DNA of 15,716 nt from an uncultured Candidatus Soleaferrea sp. (GCA_934527325.1 CAKTAG010000026.1:1-15716), one strand, 5' to 3'. Positions 1-7,414 are shown, counted from the stretch's first letter. A program made the numbers and translations. The notes: generated by a model from the sequence alone, not told the origin.

Positions 1-119
1 ACGATAAGCATAATTCTTTATCTAACGCTCCACGTGATTCTTTAGAGATCGAAAACGCTGAAAAGAATTCTACATCTTTATTACGAACTGCCTTTAGCCG
101 GCGAGTTTTTTATTCCTAA
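1..119 (+). other. Unrecognised partial open frame at window edge, also open on the minus strand
   Basis: On the plus strand a frame is open from the window edge (codons in phase with base 3) to a TAA at 117-119, about 38 codons. Its visible end reads ...LLRTAFSRRVFYS. The opposite strand is also open here: after a TAA just beyond the ftsX stop, it reads KTRRLKAVRNKDVEFFSAFS and continues to the edge. Neither frame has a visible start or ribosome site. The stretch has 43 G/C in 120 bases, against 33 in the next 120. An imperfect hairpin (87-92 with 100-106, one bulged G) followed by a T run (106-111) looks like a weak terminator for plus-strand transcripts. It could be the end of a convergent gene, a dispersed repeat, or a remnant. 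I do not recognise it and assign no function. Confidence 0.3.
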
Positions 120-122
120 TTC

Positions 123-1022
123 TTATACCCTTAAATACTTCCTTACAAACACTGAACTTCCCATTATACCAACAAATCCACCTATAAGCAAAAAACCACT
201 TAATATATATAAATTATAATCGTAAAATGGTATCATACTATTATATAAATTTACCACCCATTGTAAATTTATTGTTGTTATTTTAGAAATTAAATAATTA
301 TAACCTACCCATAAAGTTACATGCGCTAAAATTGCAGATACAAACCCGATAAAAACACCTTCTACTATAAACGGTAATTTTATAAAAAAATCTGACGCAC
401 CAACAAATTTCATTATATTAATTTCTTTACGCCTACTATAAATCGTCAATTTAATTGTATTAGAAATAATAACTAACGAGACCAATAATAAAATGGCAAC
501 AATAATTACACTTACTATACTTACAGCATGTTTTATACTTACTATCATTTTAGCAACTTCAACAGGTGCATTTACTTTATTTACCCCTTCTAGTGATTCT
601 ATTTTCTTTATGCAAGTCTCTATCTCAGAAAGGTCAGATAAAACTACATTATATGTATTTGGCAACGGGTTATCTTCTTTTAAACTATCAAACAAACATG
701 CATCTGCATCCATAAATTTTATATGATTTTTTAATGCCTCATCTTTATCAACAAAATCAAACGTTTCTACAACATCCATTGTACTTAAAAATTCCGAAAT
801 ATTACTAATCTGCTCTTCACTAACATCATCATCAAGAAAAACTACAATTTCATTTTGTCGTTCTATGTCATATATAACTTTATTTATATTTAAAGAAAAT
901 AGAACAGATACTCCTATTAATAACAAACACGAAAGCAATACTCCAATTGAAGCAAAAGACATTACGCTATTTTTTAATGTATTCTTTAAACCTTGCTTTA
1001 TTAAGTACCCTATGCTATTCAT
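123..1022 (-). CDS. ftsX: Cell division protein FtsX (ABC transporter permease-like subunit)
   Basis: This is the membrane partner of the FtsE ATPase. In the family, FtsEX sits at the membrane and uses ATP hydrolysis to switch on cell-wall hydrolases at the septum or side wall, rather than transporting a substrate. The 299-residue length is usual. One membrane segment lies near residues 20-45. A soluble extracytoplasmic domain follows (about 47-160), then three C-terminal membrane segments (about 166-190, 217-240 and 270-292), which is the FtsX/MacB-like layout. The basic stretch after the second segment (YSRRKEINIMKFVGAS) is the typical FtsX cytoplasmic loop. The ATG start overlaps the ftsE stop in an ATGA arrangement, so translation is probably coupled. 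The usual downstream partner genes, an M23 peptidase and a CtpA-like protease, do not follow within the window. Confidence 0.95.
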   Translation of the reverse strand: MNSIGYLIKQGLKNTLKNSVMSFASIGVLLSCLLLIGVSVLFSLNINKVIYDIERQNEIVVFLDDDVSEEQISNISEFLSTMDVVETFDFVDKDEALKNHIKFMDADACLFDSLKEDNPLPNTYNVVLSDLSEIETCIKKIESLEGVNKVNAPVEVAKMIVSIKHAVSIVSVIIVAILLLVSLVIISNTIKLTIYSRRKEINIMKFVGASDFFIKLPFIVEGVFIGFVSAILAHVTLWVGYNYLISKITTINLQWVVNLYNSMIPFYDYNLYILSGFLLIGGFVGIMGSSVFVRKYLRV

Positions 1023-1708
1023 TGCTCGTATCTACTCCAATCCTGGCTACTCGTATCAGAAAATATCTGCCCATTTTCAATTGTTATAACTCTTCCCTGA
1101 ATTTTTTTTACTAAATCATGTTCATGCGTAACTACCAAAACAGTAGTACCACATTTATTTATTTCTTTTAAAAGATCCATAATCTCAAACGAAAGCTCAG
1201 GGTCAATATTTCCAGTAGGCTCATCTGCAATAATAATAGAAGGGTTATTAACTAATGCCCTAGCCAAGGCAACTCTTTGTTGTTCACCACCAGATATTTG
1301 GGATGGAAAACATCTAGCTTTAGATGTTAACCCAACAAGGTTAAGTATGTAAGGTACTCGCCTTTTTATGTCATTACTCTTAATATTAGTAACTCTTAAC
1401 GCAAATGCTACATTATCATATATATTCATGTCTGGTATTAATCTAAAATCTTGAAAAACAACCCCTATTGAACGGCGATATTTAGGTACATACCTTCTAC
1501 GCAATTTTACTAAATTATAATCGTTTACCACTATGTTACCATCAGTAACTTTTTCTTCTAAAATAATATGTTTTATTATCGTACTTTTGCCTGCTCCAGA
1601 AGGGCCCACAATAAATACAAATTCCCCATTATCAACAAAAAATGAAATGTCATTTAATGCTTTAGTATTATTTTTATATATTTTTGAAACATGAGAAAAC
1701 TCTATCAA
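1019..1708 (-). CDS. ftsE: Cell division ATP-binding protein FtsE
   Basis: This is the ABC ATPase of the FtsEX complex on the inner face of the membrane, which drives FtsX to activate peptidoglycan hydrolases. It has 229 residues, the normal size. The Walker A motif GPSGAGKST is at 35-43. The Q-loop is near Gln86 (VVFQDFRLIPD, characteristic of FtsE). The signature ISGGEQQR spans 138-145, Walker B IIIADEP spans 158-164, and the switch histidine is His195. The start is TTG (1706-1708), preceded by an AGGAGTG ribosome site at good spacing. The gene ends inside the ftsX start. The 46-base gap to the upstream regulator gene shows no clear terminator, so cotranscription with it is possible. Confidence 0.97.
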   Translation of the reverse strand: MIEFSHVSKIYKNNTKALNDISFFVDNGEFVFIVGPSGAGKSTIIKHIILEEKVTDGNIVVNDYNLVKLRRRYVPKYRRSIGVVFQDFRLIPDMNIYDNVAFALRVTNIKSNDIKRRVPYILNLVGLTSKARCFPSQISGGEQQRVALARALVNNPSIIIADEPTGNIDPELSFEIMDLLKEINKCGTTVLVVTHEHDLVKKIQGRVITIENGQIFSDTSSQDWSRYEQ

Positions 1709-1723
1709 ATTATTTACACTCCT
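1706..1723 (-). promoter_or_regulatory. Ribosome site fixing a TTG start for ftsE
   Basis: On the minus strand AGGAGTG is followed after about 8 bases by TTG and then the FtsE N-terminus (IEFSHVSKIY). No ATG is available at a comparable position, so the rare start codon is well supported. Confidence 0.75.
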
Positions 1724-1754
1724 GTTTTACTACAACTACCTACTTAAAATCACA

Positions 1755-2843
1755 CTAAAATTTTATTGGGTTAGAAGATAAATATTTTTTAACCATCATA
1801 GCTACTTTAAAAGTTATTGCATGCTCAAATATTCTTAAGTCTAAACCAGTTAATTTGTAAATTTTATCTAATCTATACACTAATGTATTTCTGTGAATAA
1901 ATAATTTTCTTGAAGTTTCGGATACGTTAAGGTTATTTTCAAAGAATTTTTGAACTGTATACACTGTCTCATGATCTAAAGAATCTATAGAACCTTTTTT
2001 GAAAACTTCCCTCATAAACATATCGCAAAGAGTTACAGGCAATTGATATATTAACCTAGCAATACCTAAATCATCATATCTAGTAATTAATTTTTCAACA
2101 TCTAGCACTTTTCCAATTTCTAATGCTATTTGAGCTTCTTTAAATGATTTTGATAAATTCCTTACATGAGTAACAGTTGTTCCAATACCTACAGTAACCT
2201 TTGTATAAAATTCGCTACTAACGGTATCCGATATTGATCTAGCCAATTTTTCAAGGTCTTTAGGTGATGTATTCGATTTTATTTCTTTAACTAAAACTAT
2301 ATCAGTCTCATTCATATTAAAAACAAAATCATGCTCTTTATTTGGGAACAAACCTTGCACTACGTCAAACGCAGATGAATCATTAATATTCTCTGACCTA
2401 ATAATAAACACTGTTCTAGGAGTATCTGAATTAAAATGTAGCTCTCTAGCTTTAACATATATATCACCAGGTAAAATATTATCTAAAATTACACTTTTTA
2501 TAAAGCTAGTTCTATCATATTTTTCATCATAATATTGCCTAATACTTTCTACAGTAATAGCAAGTAATTGAGCATATTTTTTAGATAAATCATCTACACC
2601 TTCAACAAAAACTACGTATAAAACTCTATTTTCATCAGATAGTATGCACTTATATGTGTAACCATCCCTTGTGAATAAACCTACATTTTCTTCTACATCC
2701 GCACTTAAATATTCACAAACTTCGCCTATTCTAGCAACATCACTACATGAAATTATAGTAAAATTACTATCAACTACTCCAATAACTTTTCCCATTGTAT
2801 CTTTCATTTGGTAAACTACATCTTGAAATAATTTATTTGACAT
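1755..2843 (-). CDS. PucR/CdaR-type transcriptional regulator with C-terminal helix-turn-helix
   Basis: A probable cytoplasmic DNA-binding regulator of 362 residues. The C-terminal part (about 297-350) is the PucR-type helix-turn-helix: FFENNLNVSETSRKLFIHRN followed by TLVYRLDKIYKLTGLDLR. It is a strong match to the CdaR/PucR family motif in which the helix-turn-helix precedes the NTLxYRLxKI signature. A central region (roughly 160-265) resembles the GGDEF-related CdaR domain but shows no GGDEF motif. The N-terminus may be a sensory domain. The frame is open 17 codons further upstream, but the chosen ATG (2841-2843) has a TAGGAGAG site 8 bases before it. It sits between the phosphate symporter and ftsEX. 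Family members often respond to small metabolites, but the ligand and targets cannot be read here. Confidence 0.85.
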   Translation of the reverse strand: MSNKLFQDVVYQMKDTMGKVIGVVDSNFTIISCSDVARIGEVCEYLSADVEENVGLFTRDGYTYKCILSDENRVLYVVFVEGVDDLSKKYAQLLAITVESIRQYYDEKYDRTSFIKSVILDNILPGDIYVKARELHFNSDTPRTVFIIRSENINDSSAFDVVQGLFPNKEHDFVFNMNETDIVLVKEIKSNTSPKDLEKLARSISDTVSSEFYTKVTVGIGTTVTHVRNLSKSFKEAQIALEIGKVLDVEKLITRYDDLGIARLIYQLPVTLCDMFMREVFKKGSIDSLDHETVYTVQKFFENNLNVSETSRKLFIHRNTLVYRLDKIYKLTGLDLRIFEHAITFKVAMMVKKYLSSNPIKF

Positions 2844-2858
2844 TTTTTGATCTCTCCT
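2843..2858 (-). promoter_or_regulatory. Ribosome site choosing the downstream ATG of the CdaR-like regulator
   Basis: TAGGAGAG lies 8 bases before the ATG that begins MSNKLFQDVV. The longer upstream frame (MFTILLHKIYF...) would run through this site and through the AT-rich intergenic DNA, so the shorter protein is preferred. Confidence 0.7.
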
Positions 2859-2920
2859 AATAAAATATATTTTATGTAACAATATTGTAAACAATTACCA
2901 TATATCTACTTTTTATAATA

Positions 2921-4696
2921 TTATAATTCAGCATAATATTTTTGAGTATAACTTATATATTTGTTATTGTAATCTTCCCATTTACCTTCATGTAACTCTT
3001 TTGTATATGTATGAGTATTAAATTCTGTATCAGATGCTCTACCAATTATATATAAAGCAATATTTGAACAATGATCTGATATACGCTCTAAATTCGACAA
3101 AATGTCTAAGAATACTATTCCACATTCAACAATACAAATACCTTCTTTCAATCTGTCTATATGCCTACGCTTTATTGTACTCCTCATGGCATCTACAACT
3201 TGCTCTAAAGGTTCTACATTATAAGCAAGCTCTATATTGTTTGTTTTAAATACTTTAATAGCATCATCTAAAATCTCCGAAACAGCAGAAGCCAAAATAG
3301 AAACTTCTTTTACAGCTGCATCAGATAATCTATTTTTTGATTGATACATATTTTCTATTGCCTTAGAAATATTTGTTGCATGGTCGCTTATTCTTTCAAA
3401 TTCTCCCATATGGTGAAGTATATCAGAAATTTTTAAACTATCTTTTTCAGATAATGCTTCGGCAGACAATTTAAGCAAATAATTGCTAAGTTTATCATCC
3501 ATTCTGTCTATAGCTAATTCCCTATCTTTTATTTTTTTTACCACATTATAATCGTAATTATTTATAAGGCTTACACACTGATTAAAATTTTTTCTAGCAT
3601 AATTTGCCATGGTAAGAACCACATCATTACATTTTATAAGAGCAAGCCCAGGAGATAATAACAATCTATCATCTAAAGATAGTAAATAATCTTGACTCTC
3701 TGTTAATTCATCAGATTTATTACCCTTTATAGTCCAAACTGTTAGTTTTTCTAAAAAACCAGTAAAAGGTATTAAAACTAAAGTTGTTATAAAGTTAAAC
3801 AAAGTATGAAAATTAGCAATACCACCTTTATCTATTGCCTTTAACCAAAACGGGAACCCAACAAAATATTGAAAAGTATATATAAAAATACAAAATAGTA
3901 ACGTACCAATAAGGCTAAAATATAAATGTATAAAAGAGGCTCTTTTGGCATCTGTTTTTGTATCGAAACCTGCCATAATTGGGGTAACACAAGTACCTAT
4001 ATTTTGACCCATAATTATAGGCAACGCTGTTGCGTAAGTTATGTAACCAGATGCACTTAATGCTTGTAAAATACCTACAGAAGCTGCAGAACTATGTAAT
4101 ATGGCAGTTATAACAATTCCTACCAAAATCCCCAAAAATGGGTTAGCTAATATCATAAAAAACTTGCCTAAAGTTTCTGGGTCGTCTTTCAAACGCACCA
4201 TAGAATCTTCCATAAATATCATTCCAAAAAACAATATACTAAATCCAAGCAAGCTTTCGGCAATATTTTTGTTTGTTTGTTTTTTTGCAAATGTAAATAT
4301 TAACATTCCTATAACTGCACAAATTGGAGCTAATGACCGAGGTGTTAAAAGATCTATAAAAAAATTACTACTCCCTGAGCTACCTAACCTTAAAATTTGG
4401 GCAGTTACAGTTGTGCCTATGCTAGCACCCATAATAACCCCTATAGACTGCCTTAATTTTAATATTCCAGCATTAACCAACCCTATTACAACAACTGTTG
4501 TGGCAGAAGCACTATGTGTTAATGCTGCAACAATAGCACCCAAAGCAATAGATTTAAAAATATTACTTGTTAACTTTTCAAGAGTTTGATGAAGTTTTCC
4601 TCCAGAAATTTTTTCTAAACCAATACCCATGATGTTCATTCCATACAAGAATAAAGCTAAACCACCACAAAGCAAAAGAATTTCAGGAAAATTCAC
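2921..4696 (-). CDS. Na+/phosphate symporter family protein with C-terminal PhoU-like domain
   Basis: A membrane carrier of the NptA/NaPi-II type, expected to take up phosphate with sodium. It has 591 residues. The two inverted Na/Pi-cotransport repeats lie at about 5-140 and 150-310. Each carries a signature followed by a G-x-x-IGT motif: HSASATT at 61-67 with GASIGTTVT at 90-98, and HSSAAS at 201-206 with GQNIGTCVT at 230-238. The first signature residue, usually Gln in this family as I recall it, is His in both copies. After the last membrane segment (about residue 315) a helical region to about 560 resembles PhoU; EFERISDHATNISKAIE and LERISDHCSNIA are typical PhoU repeats. The GTG start (4694-4696) has a GGGGAG site 8 bases upstream. 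A promoter lies at 4813-4841. Confidence 0.9.
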   Translation of the reverse strand: MNFPEILLLCGGLALFLYGMNIMGIGLEKISGGKLHQTLEKLTSNIFKSIALGAIVAALTHSASATTVVVIGLVNAGILKLRQSIGVIMGASIGTTVTAQILRLGSSGSSNFFIDLLTPRSLAPICAVIGMLIFTFAKKQTNKNIAESLLGFSILFFGMIFMEDSMVRLKDDPETLGKFFMILANPFLGILVGIVITAILHSSAASVGILQALSASGYITYATALPIIMGQNIGTCVTPIMAGFDTKTDAKRASFIHLYFSLIGTLLFCIFIYTFQYFVGFPFWLKAIDKGGIANFHTLFNFITTLVLIPFTGFLEKLTVWTIKGNKSDELTESQDYLLSLDDRLLLSPGLALIKCNDVVLTMANYARKNFNQCVSLINNYDYNVVKKIKDRELAIDRMDDKLSNYLLKLSAEALSEKDSLKISDILHHMGEFERISDHATNISKAIENMYQSKNRLSDAAVKEVSILASAVSEILDDAIKVFKTNNIELAYNVEPLEQVVDAMRSTIKRRHIDRLKEGICIVECGIVFLDILSNLERISDHCSNIALYIIGRASDTEFNTHTYTKELHEGKWEDYNNKYISYTQKYYAEL

Positions 4697-4812
4697 AAAA
4701 AAAGCTCCCCTCTCTTTAACATAACCATATTATTAAAAAGTACACTATTAACATATTCCATAAACATATTTGCTTTTCACACTTAATTAACATTTATTTA
4801 AAACACAATTAC

Positions 4813-4841
4813 ATTATAGCATTAAAAAAATAATTTGTACA
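4813..4841 (-). promoter_or_regulatory. Candidate sigma-A promoter for the phosphate symporter
   Basis: On the minus strand TGTACA (4836-4841) and a perfect TATAAT (4813-4818) are separated by 17 bases. The predicted start near 4806 leaves a leader of about 110 nt before the GTG. The -35 hexamer is itself palindromic. I cannot identify a Pho-type operator. Confidence 0.55.
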
Positions 4842-4868
4842 TACTTTTTTTTCAATTAATTTTTATAC

Positions 4869-4905
4869 CACAATTTAAAATTTGTATATTAAAATTTAAA
4901 TTGTG
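4869..4905. repeat. AT-rich inverted repeat upstream of the symporter promoter
   Basis: CACAATTTAAA (4869-4879) is the exact reverse complement of TTTAAATTGTG (4895-4905). Pairing can extend inward with a one-base bulge. No T run follows on the minus strand, so it does not look like a standard terminator. It could be a hairpin or a protein site. Confidence 0.45.
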
Positions 4906-4988
4906 CACATTTTGTGTTAATTAAAAAGCATAATTAAACAGGGGCATTTAACAACATCACTAAATATTGCTATAAAACTTTATTTAAC

Positions 4989-4996
4989 AAAAAAAA
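4989..4996 (-). terminator. T tract after tRNA-Arg
   Basis: Eight T's follow the encoded CCA directly on the minus strand. The acceptor and T stems could serve as the preceding hairpin. No separate stem is visible at this position. Confidence 0.4.
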
Positions 4997-5073
4997 TGGC
5001 CCACCCAACAGGATTCGAACCTGCGACATTCAGAACCGGAATCTGATGCTCTATCCAGCTGAGCTATGGGCGG
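4997..5073 (-). tRNA. tRNA-Arg (anticodon CCG)
   Basis: A complete 77-nt cloverleaf. The acceptor CCGCCCA pairs with TGGGTGG (one G-T pair), followed by discriminator G and encoded CCA. The anticodon stem TCAGA/TCTGA encloses loop TTCCGGT, giving anticodon CCG for the CGG codon. The T arm is GCAGG TTCGAAT CCTGT. It is a single-gene unit with its own promoter at 5115-5142. Confidence 0.96.
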
Positions 5074-5114
5074 ATATTTAACTAAATTATAGCCATACTT
5101 TTTGCACAAAATAT

Positions 5115-5142
5115 ATTATACATAATATATTAAGTTTGTCAA
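5115..5142 (-). promoter_or_regulatory. Strong promoter of tRNA-Arg
   Basis: Perfect TTGACA (5137-5142) and perfect TATAAT (5115-5120) are spaced by 16 bases on the minus strand, predicting a start near 5108, about 35 bases before the tRNA. A second TATAAT (5086-5091) lies closer to the tRNA but lacks a good -35. Confidence 0.8.
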
Positions 5143-5151
5143 CACAATTAT

Positions 5152-5172
5152 AAATGTCATATATTGACATTT
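5152..5172. promoter_or_regulatory. Palindrome with 8-base arms next to the tRNA-Arg promoter
   Basis: AAATGTCA-TATAT-TGACATTT is a perfect inverted repeat with a 5-base spacer, ending 10 bases upstream of the tRNA-Arg -35. The size and symmetry resemble a dimeric regulator site. On the plus strand a T run to 5175 also gives it weak terminator character, and it contains a plus-strand TTGACA (5164-5169). The function is undecided. Confidence 0.4.
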
Positions 5173-5271
5173 TTTGTAACAACAACTAAAAAATATCCTT
5201 TAAATCCTCAAAATTATTTAATAAATAAATTCAACATATTTATTACTTTAGAATTAAATATAAAAAAATCT

Positions 5272-5327
5272 GCAAAAAAAATTTCTTCAATGGTAAAACA
5301 AAAATATCATCAAAGAAATTTTTTTGC
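5272..5327 (-). terminator. Long hairpin, probable terminator of the M13 peptidase transcript
   Basis: The arms at 5272-5287 and 5313-5327 (GCAAAAAAATTTCTT type) pair over 15 bases with one bulge. After a 2x2 internal loop a further six positions pair (5290-5295 with 5305-5310, one mismatch or G-U), closing a 9-base loop. On the minus strand the hairpin is followed after three bases by seven T's, as in an intrinsic terminator. It lies about 190 bases past the peptidase stop. The G-U pair forms only in a plus-strand RNA, so a structured plus-strand RNA is a second reading. Confidence 0.5.
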
Positions 5328-5515
5328 ACTAAGTAGTTATAACTATTCAGAATATCTTAATTTAAAGTAGTTTAAATATAATTATTTATTATTTAACAAC
5401 ACCAAATATTTACATGGTTTTTAATAACAAATATATTTGCTATTTCTAAAAAACAAATAACATGTAAAAAAACACTAATATGCAACAATTTTTAACAATC
5501 AAATTATCAGTTAAT

Positions 5516-7414
5516 TTATTTACCAACTGTTGCTCTTTTTTCTGGTAGAATATACATTCCATTTGTATTACCTATATTGTAGGTTTTGCATATCTCTTCA
5601 AAATTTGAAAGTGTTCCATTTACTCTAAATTTATTTGTAGGGTGGAATTCTTTTGTTAAAATATCTATTATTTTTAAATCAGTTGCTATAGATCTTCTCA
5701 TTTGAGCATAAGTTGCACAGAATTCTTCTATCGACACATCTTTTTTTTGCCGAATTATTATTTCAATTACTACTTTAACACCATAATAATCTGCCACAGC
5801 CTCAAATAAAACTCTTGTAGGGTTCATGTTATAAGTCTTATTAGATATATTAATCGAATATGTTGAAATTTGATTTGAAATAGGTTGAAATACTGAAGAT
5901 AAAATTTTAACATCTGAAGAAGGTAAATTATATAATTTTGCTAAATTAGGTACATTTCTAGAATCTATACTATGACCTATTTCATGACCTATAGTAAAAG
6001 CCATTCCTAACCATTTTTTATTTTGAGATAAAGAACTATTATATCTGCTAGAATTAAATATTAACGGGCAAAAAATTACACTATGCGTAATAGAATCATA
6101 AGCCATATTAGGGTCAACATTAGCCAAAATATATGTTTTTTCTTGAACATAATTAAACAACTGACCTTTATTAGATTTTGATACACAAACAGCCGTGTTA
6201 AAGGCATTTAAGCTTAAAATATTATTAATAAGCGAATTTTTCGAAATAGAAGGAAATGGTACACCAGCTTGCATATCTATTGGGACACCATAAGAAATTT
6301 TAATATTATTTAAATGTTTTTTTATTTTTGATTCAGATTGCAACTTTAAATTTCCTATATCAGTAATATATTGGTTTTTAACTGTATCAAAAACATCATT
6401 AGCAAAAATTTTATCTTCAGAAGACATATTTTCTACTAAACCTATTCCATATAACCTGCAAAAACCAATAGAAGACATTAATATTTTAGTGTATAAAGAA
6501 TCTTTAGTTAGCCCTGAATAATTTTTATGAGCTGCCCAACTAGATTCAATATCTTGGGTTAACAAACCAGCACAATTCCTTAACACACAAGATTTTAAAA
6601 AGTTTTTTAACAAAGGTATATCAGTAGTTCTTATAATTTGTAATTGGCATACAAGATCTTTTTTTAAAGAAAATTTTACATTGCTTTTTATACCCAACTG
6701 ATTTACAAAAGCTGATTTAAAAATTTCAGAAAAATTATTCTCTTTACTAATTGCCATTAAACGTTGAAAATCTGCACCTTTAATTTCGTTATAGTGGTTT
6801 GCATCAGAATGCTTAGCAAGCGCTCTTTCTAACCCTATAACACTATCTGTAATTGTATGTGCACTAGATGCATCTATAAGAGAAAATAATTTTTTTAAGT
6901 AAGCCTCATAATTCGAATTATATGAACTAGTGTAATACATATCTAGGTAAAAATCCATAAGTTTAATAGTTGGCTTATTGTTTTTAGCCAAATACCTAAT
7001 ATTTAATACATTAAAACCACTTTTAGTTAACGATGCACATAAATTGGCAAAATCCTCTAAAGAATTCATAGCATCTATTTGCTGCAAATACCCATAAATA
7101 GGTGTAATACCTAAAGCATTTCTAGAAGTGTAATCTTGTAAAGAAATATAAGTGTTAACAGCTTTACCTATTTCTGAGTTCGGGTTTAAGGCTGAAGGAT
7201 TTGAAGCATAGCTTTTAAGTACAGAAATAAAAGGGTTCATAGCAATATCGTCATCATAATAAGACGTATTAGCGGGTAATATAGTTTTTGTAAGCCATTC
7301 ATAATTCACATTTTCATATAAATCATCTTTAATATCTGGCCGTTCAGCAGATATTACAAAACTTATTAATAACAACACCGTAACAAATAATGCTAAAAAT
7401 TTAGTTCTTTTCAT
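5516..7414 (-). CDS. Secreted M13 family (neprilysin-like) zinc metallopeptidase
   Basis: A zinc endopeptidase expected to act outside the membrane on peptides. The family includes neprilysin and bacterial PepO; the substrate here is unknown. It has 632 residues, slightly short for the family. A signal sequence or anchor lies at residues 1-23 (basic MKRTK, then a hydrophobic run ending ISA). The zinc site HEIGH is at 477-481, and the third ligand with its partner aspartate, E538 and D542 (FEAVADYYG), follows 61 residues after His477, close to neprilysin spacing. The C-terminal FRVNGTLSN motif is typical of the substrate pocket. The start is ATG at 7412-7414; the nearest ribosome site (AAGGA) is rather far, about 13 bases. 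Its own promoter at 7557-7585 separates it from trmK. Confidence 0.92.
   Translation of the reverse strand: MKRTKFLALFVTVLLLISFVISAERPDIKDDLYENVNYEWLTKTILPANTSYYDDDIAMNPFISVLKSYASNPSALNPNSEIGKAVNTYISLQDYTSRNALGITPIYGYLQQIDAMNSLEDFANLCASLTKSGFNVLNIRYLAKNNKPTIKLMDFYLDMYYTSSYNSNYEAYLKKLFSLIDASSAHTITDSVIGLERALAKHSDANHYNEIKGADFQRLMAISKENNFSEIFKSAFVNQLGIKSNVKFSLKKDLVCQLQIIRTTDIPLLKNFLKSCVLRNCAGLLTQDIESSWAAHKNYSGLTKDSLYTKILMSSIGFCRLYGIGLVENMSSEDKIFANDVFDTVKNQYITDIGNLKLQSESKIKKHLNNIKISYGVPIDMQAGVPFPSISKNSLINNILSLNAFNTAVCVSKSNKGQLFNYVQEKTYILANVDPNMAYDSITHSVIFCPLIFNSSRYNSSLSQNKKWLGMAFTIGHEIGHSIDSRNVPNLAKLYNLPSSDVKILSSVFQPISNQISTYSINISNKTYNMNPTRVLFEAVADYYGVKVVIEIIIRQKKDVSIEEFCATYAQMRRSIATDLKIIDILTKEFHPTNKFRVNGTLSNFEEICKTYNIGNTNGMYILPEKRATVGK

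Larger units (their letters stand above)
4697..4996. other. Intergenic region between tRNA-Arg and the phosphate symporter
   Basis: Non-coding and very AT-rich. It holds the T tract ending the tRNA-Arg transcript (4989-4996), a small AT hairpin (4915-4923 with 4931-4940), a larger inverted repeat (4869-4905), and the symporter promoter with its leader of about 110 nt. I see no riboswitch fold and no convincing small gene. Confidence 0.6.
5074..5515. other. Non-coding region between tRNA-Arg and the M13 peptidase
   Basis: This stretch holds the tRNA-Arg promoter, an operator-like palindrome (5152-5172) and a long hairpin (5272-5327). A plus-strand frame of 68 codons (5164-5370) exists but has no ribosome site, is dominated by Lys, Asn, Phe and Ile from AT-rich DNA, and overlaps the hairpin, so I do not call it a gene. 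I see nothing else between 5328 and 5515. Confidence 0.6.

Noticed and set aside
493..1089. Plus-strand frames opposite ftsX
   Set aside because: They are antisense shadows of ftsX with no ribosome site and no recognisable protein.
2844..2885. Promoter-like TTTACA and TATATT before the CdaR-like regulator
   Set aside because: The predicted start would fall at or inside the ribosome site, leaving almost no leader; in such AT-rich DNA this match is not convincing.
4101..4589. 162-codon plus-strand frame opposite the phosphate symporter
   Set aside because: A mirror of the membrane repeats of a clear gene on the other strand; no start signals.
5164..5370. 68-codon plus-strand frame in the tRNA-Arg/M13 gap
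   Set aside because: Composition is what AT-rich non-coding DNA gives (Lys, Asn, Phe, Ile), its start sits inside a palindrome, it has no ribosome site, and it overlaps the long hairpin.
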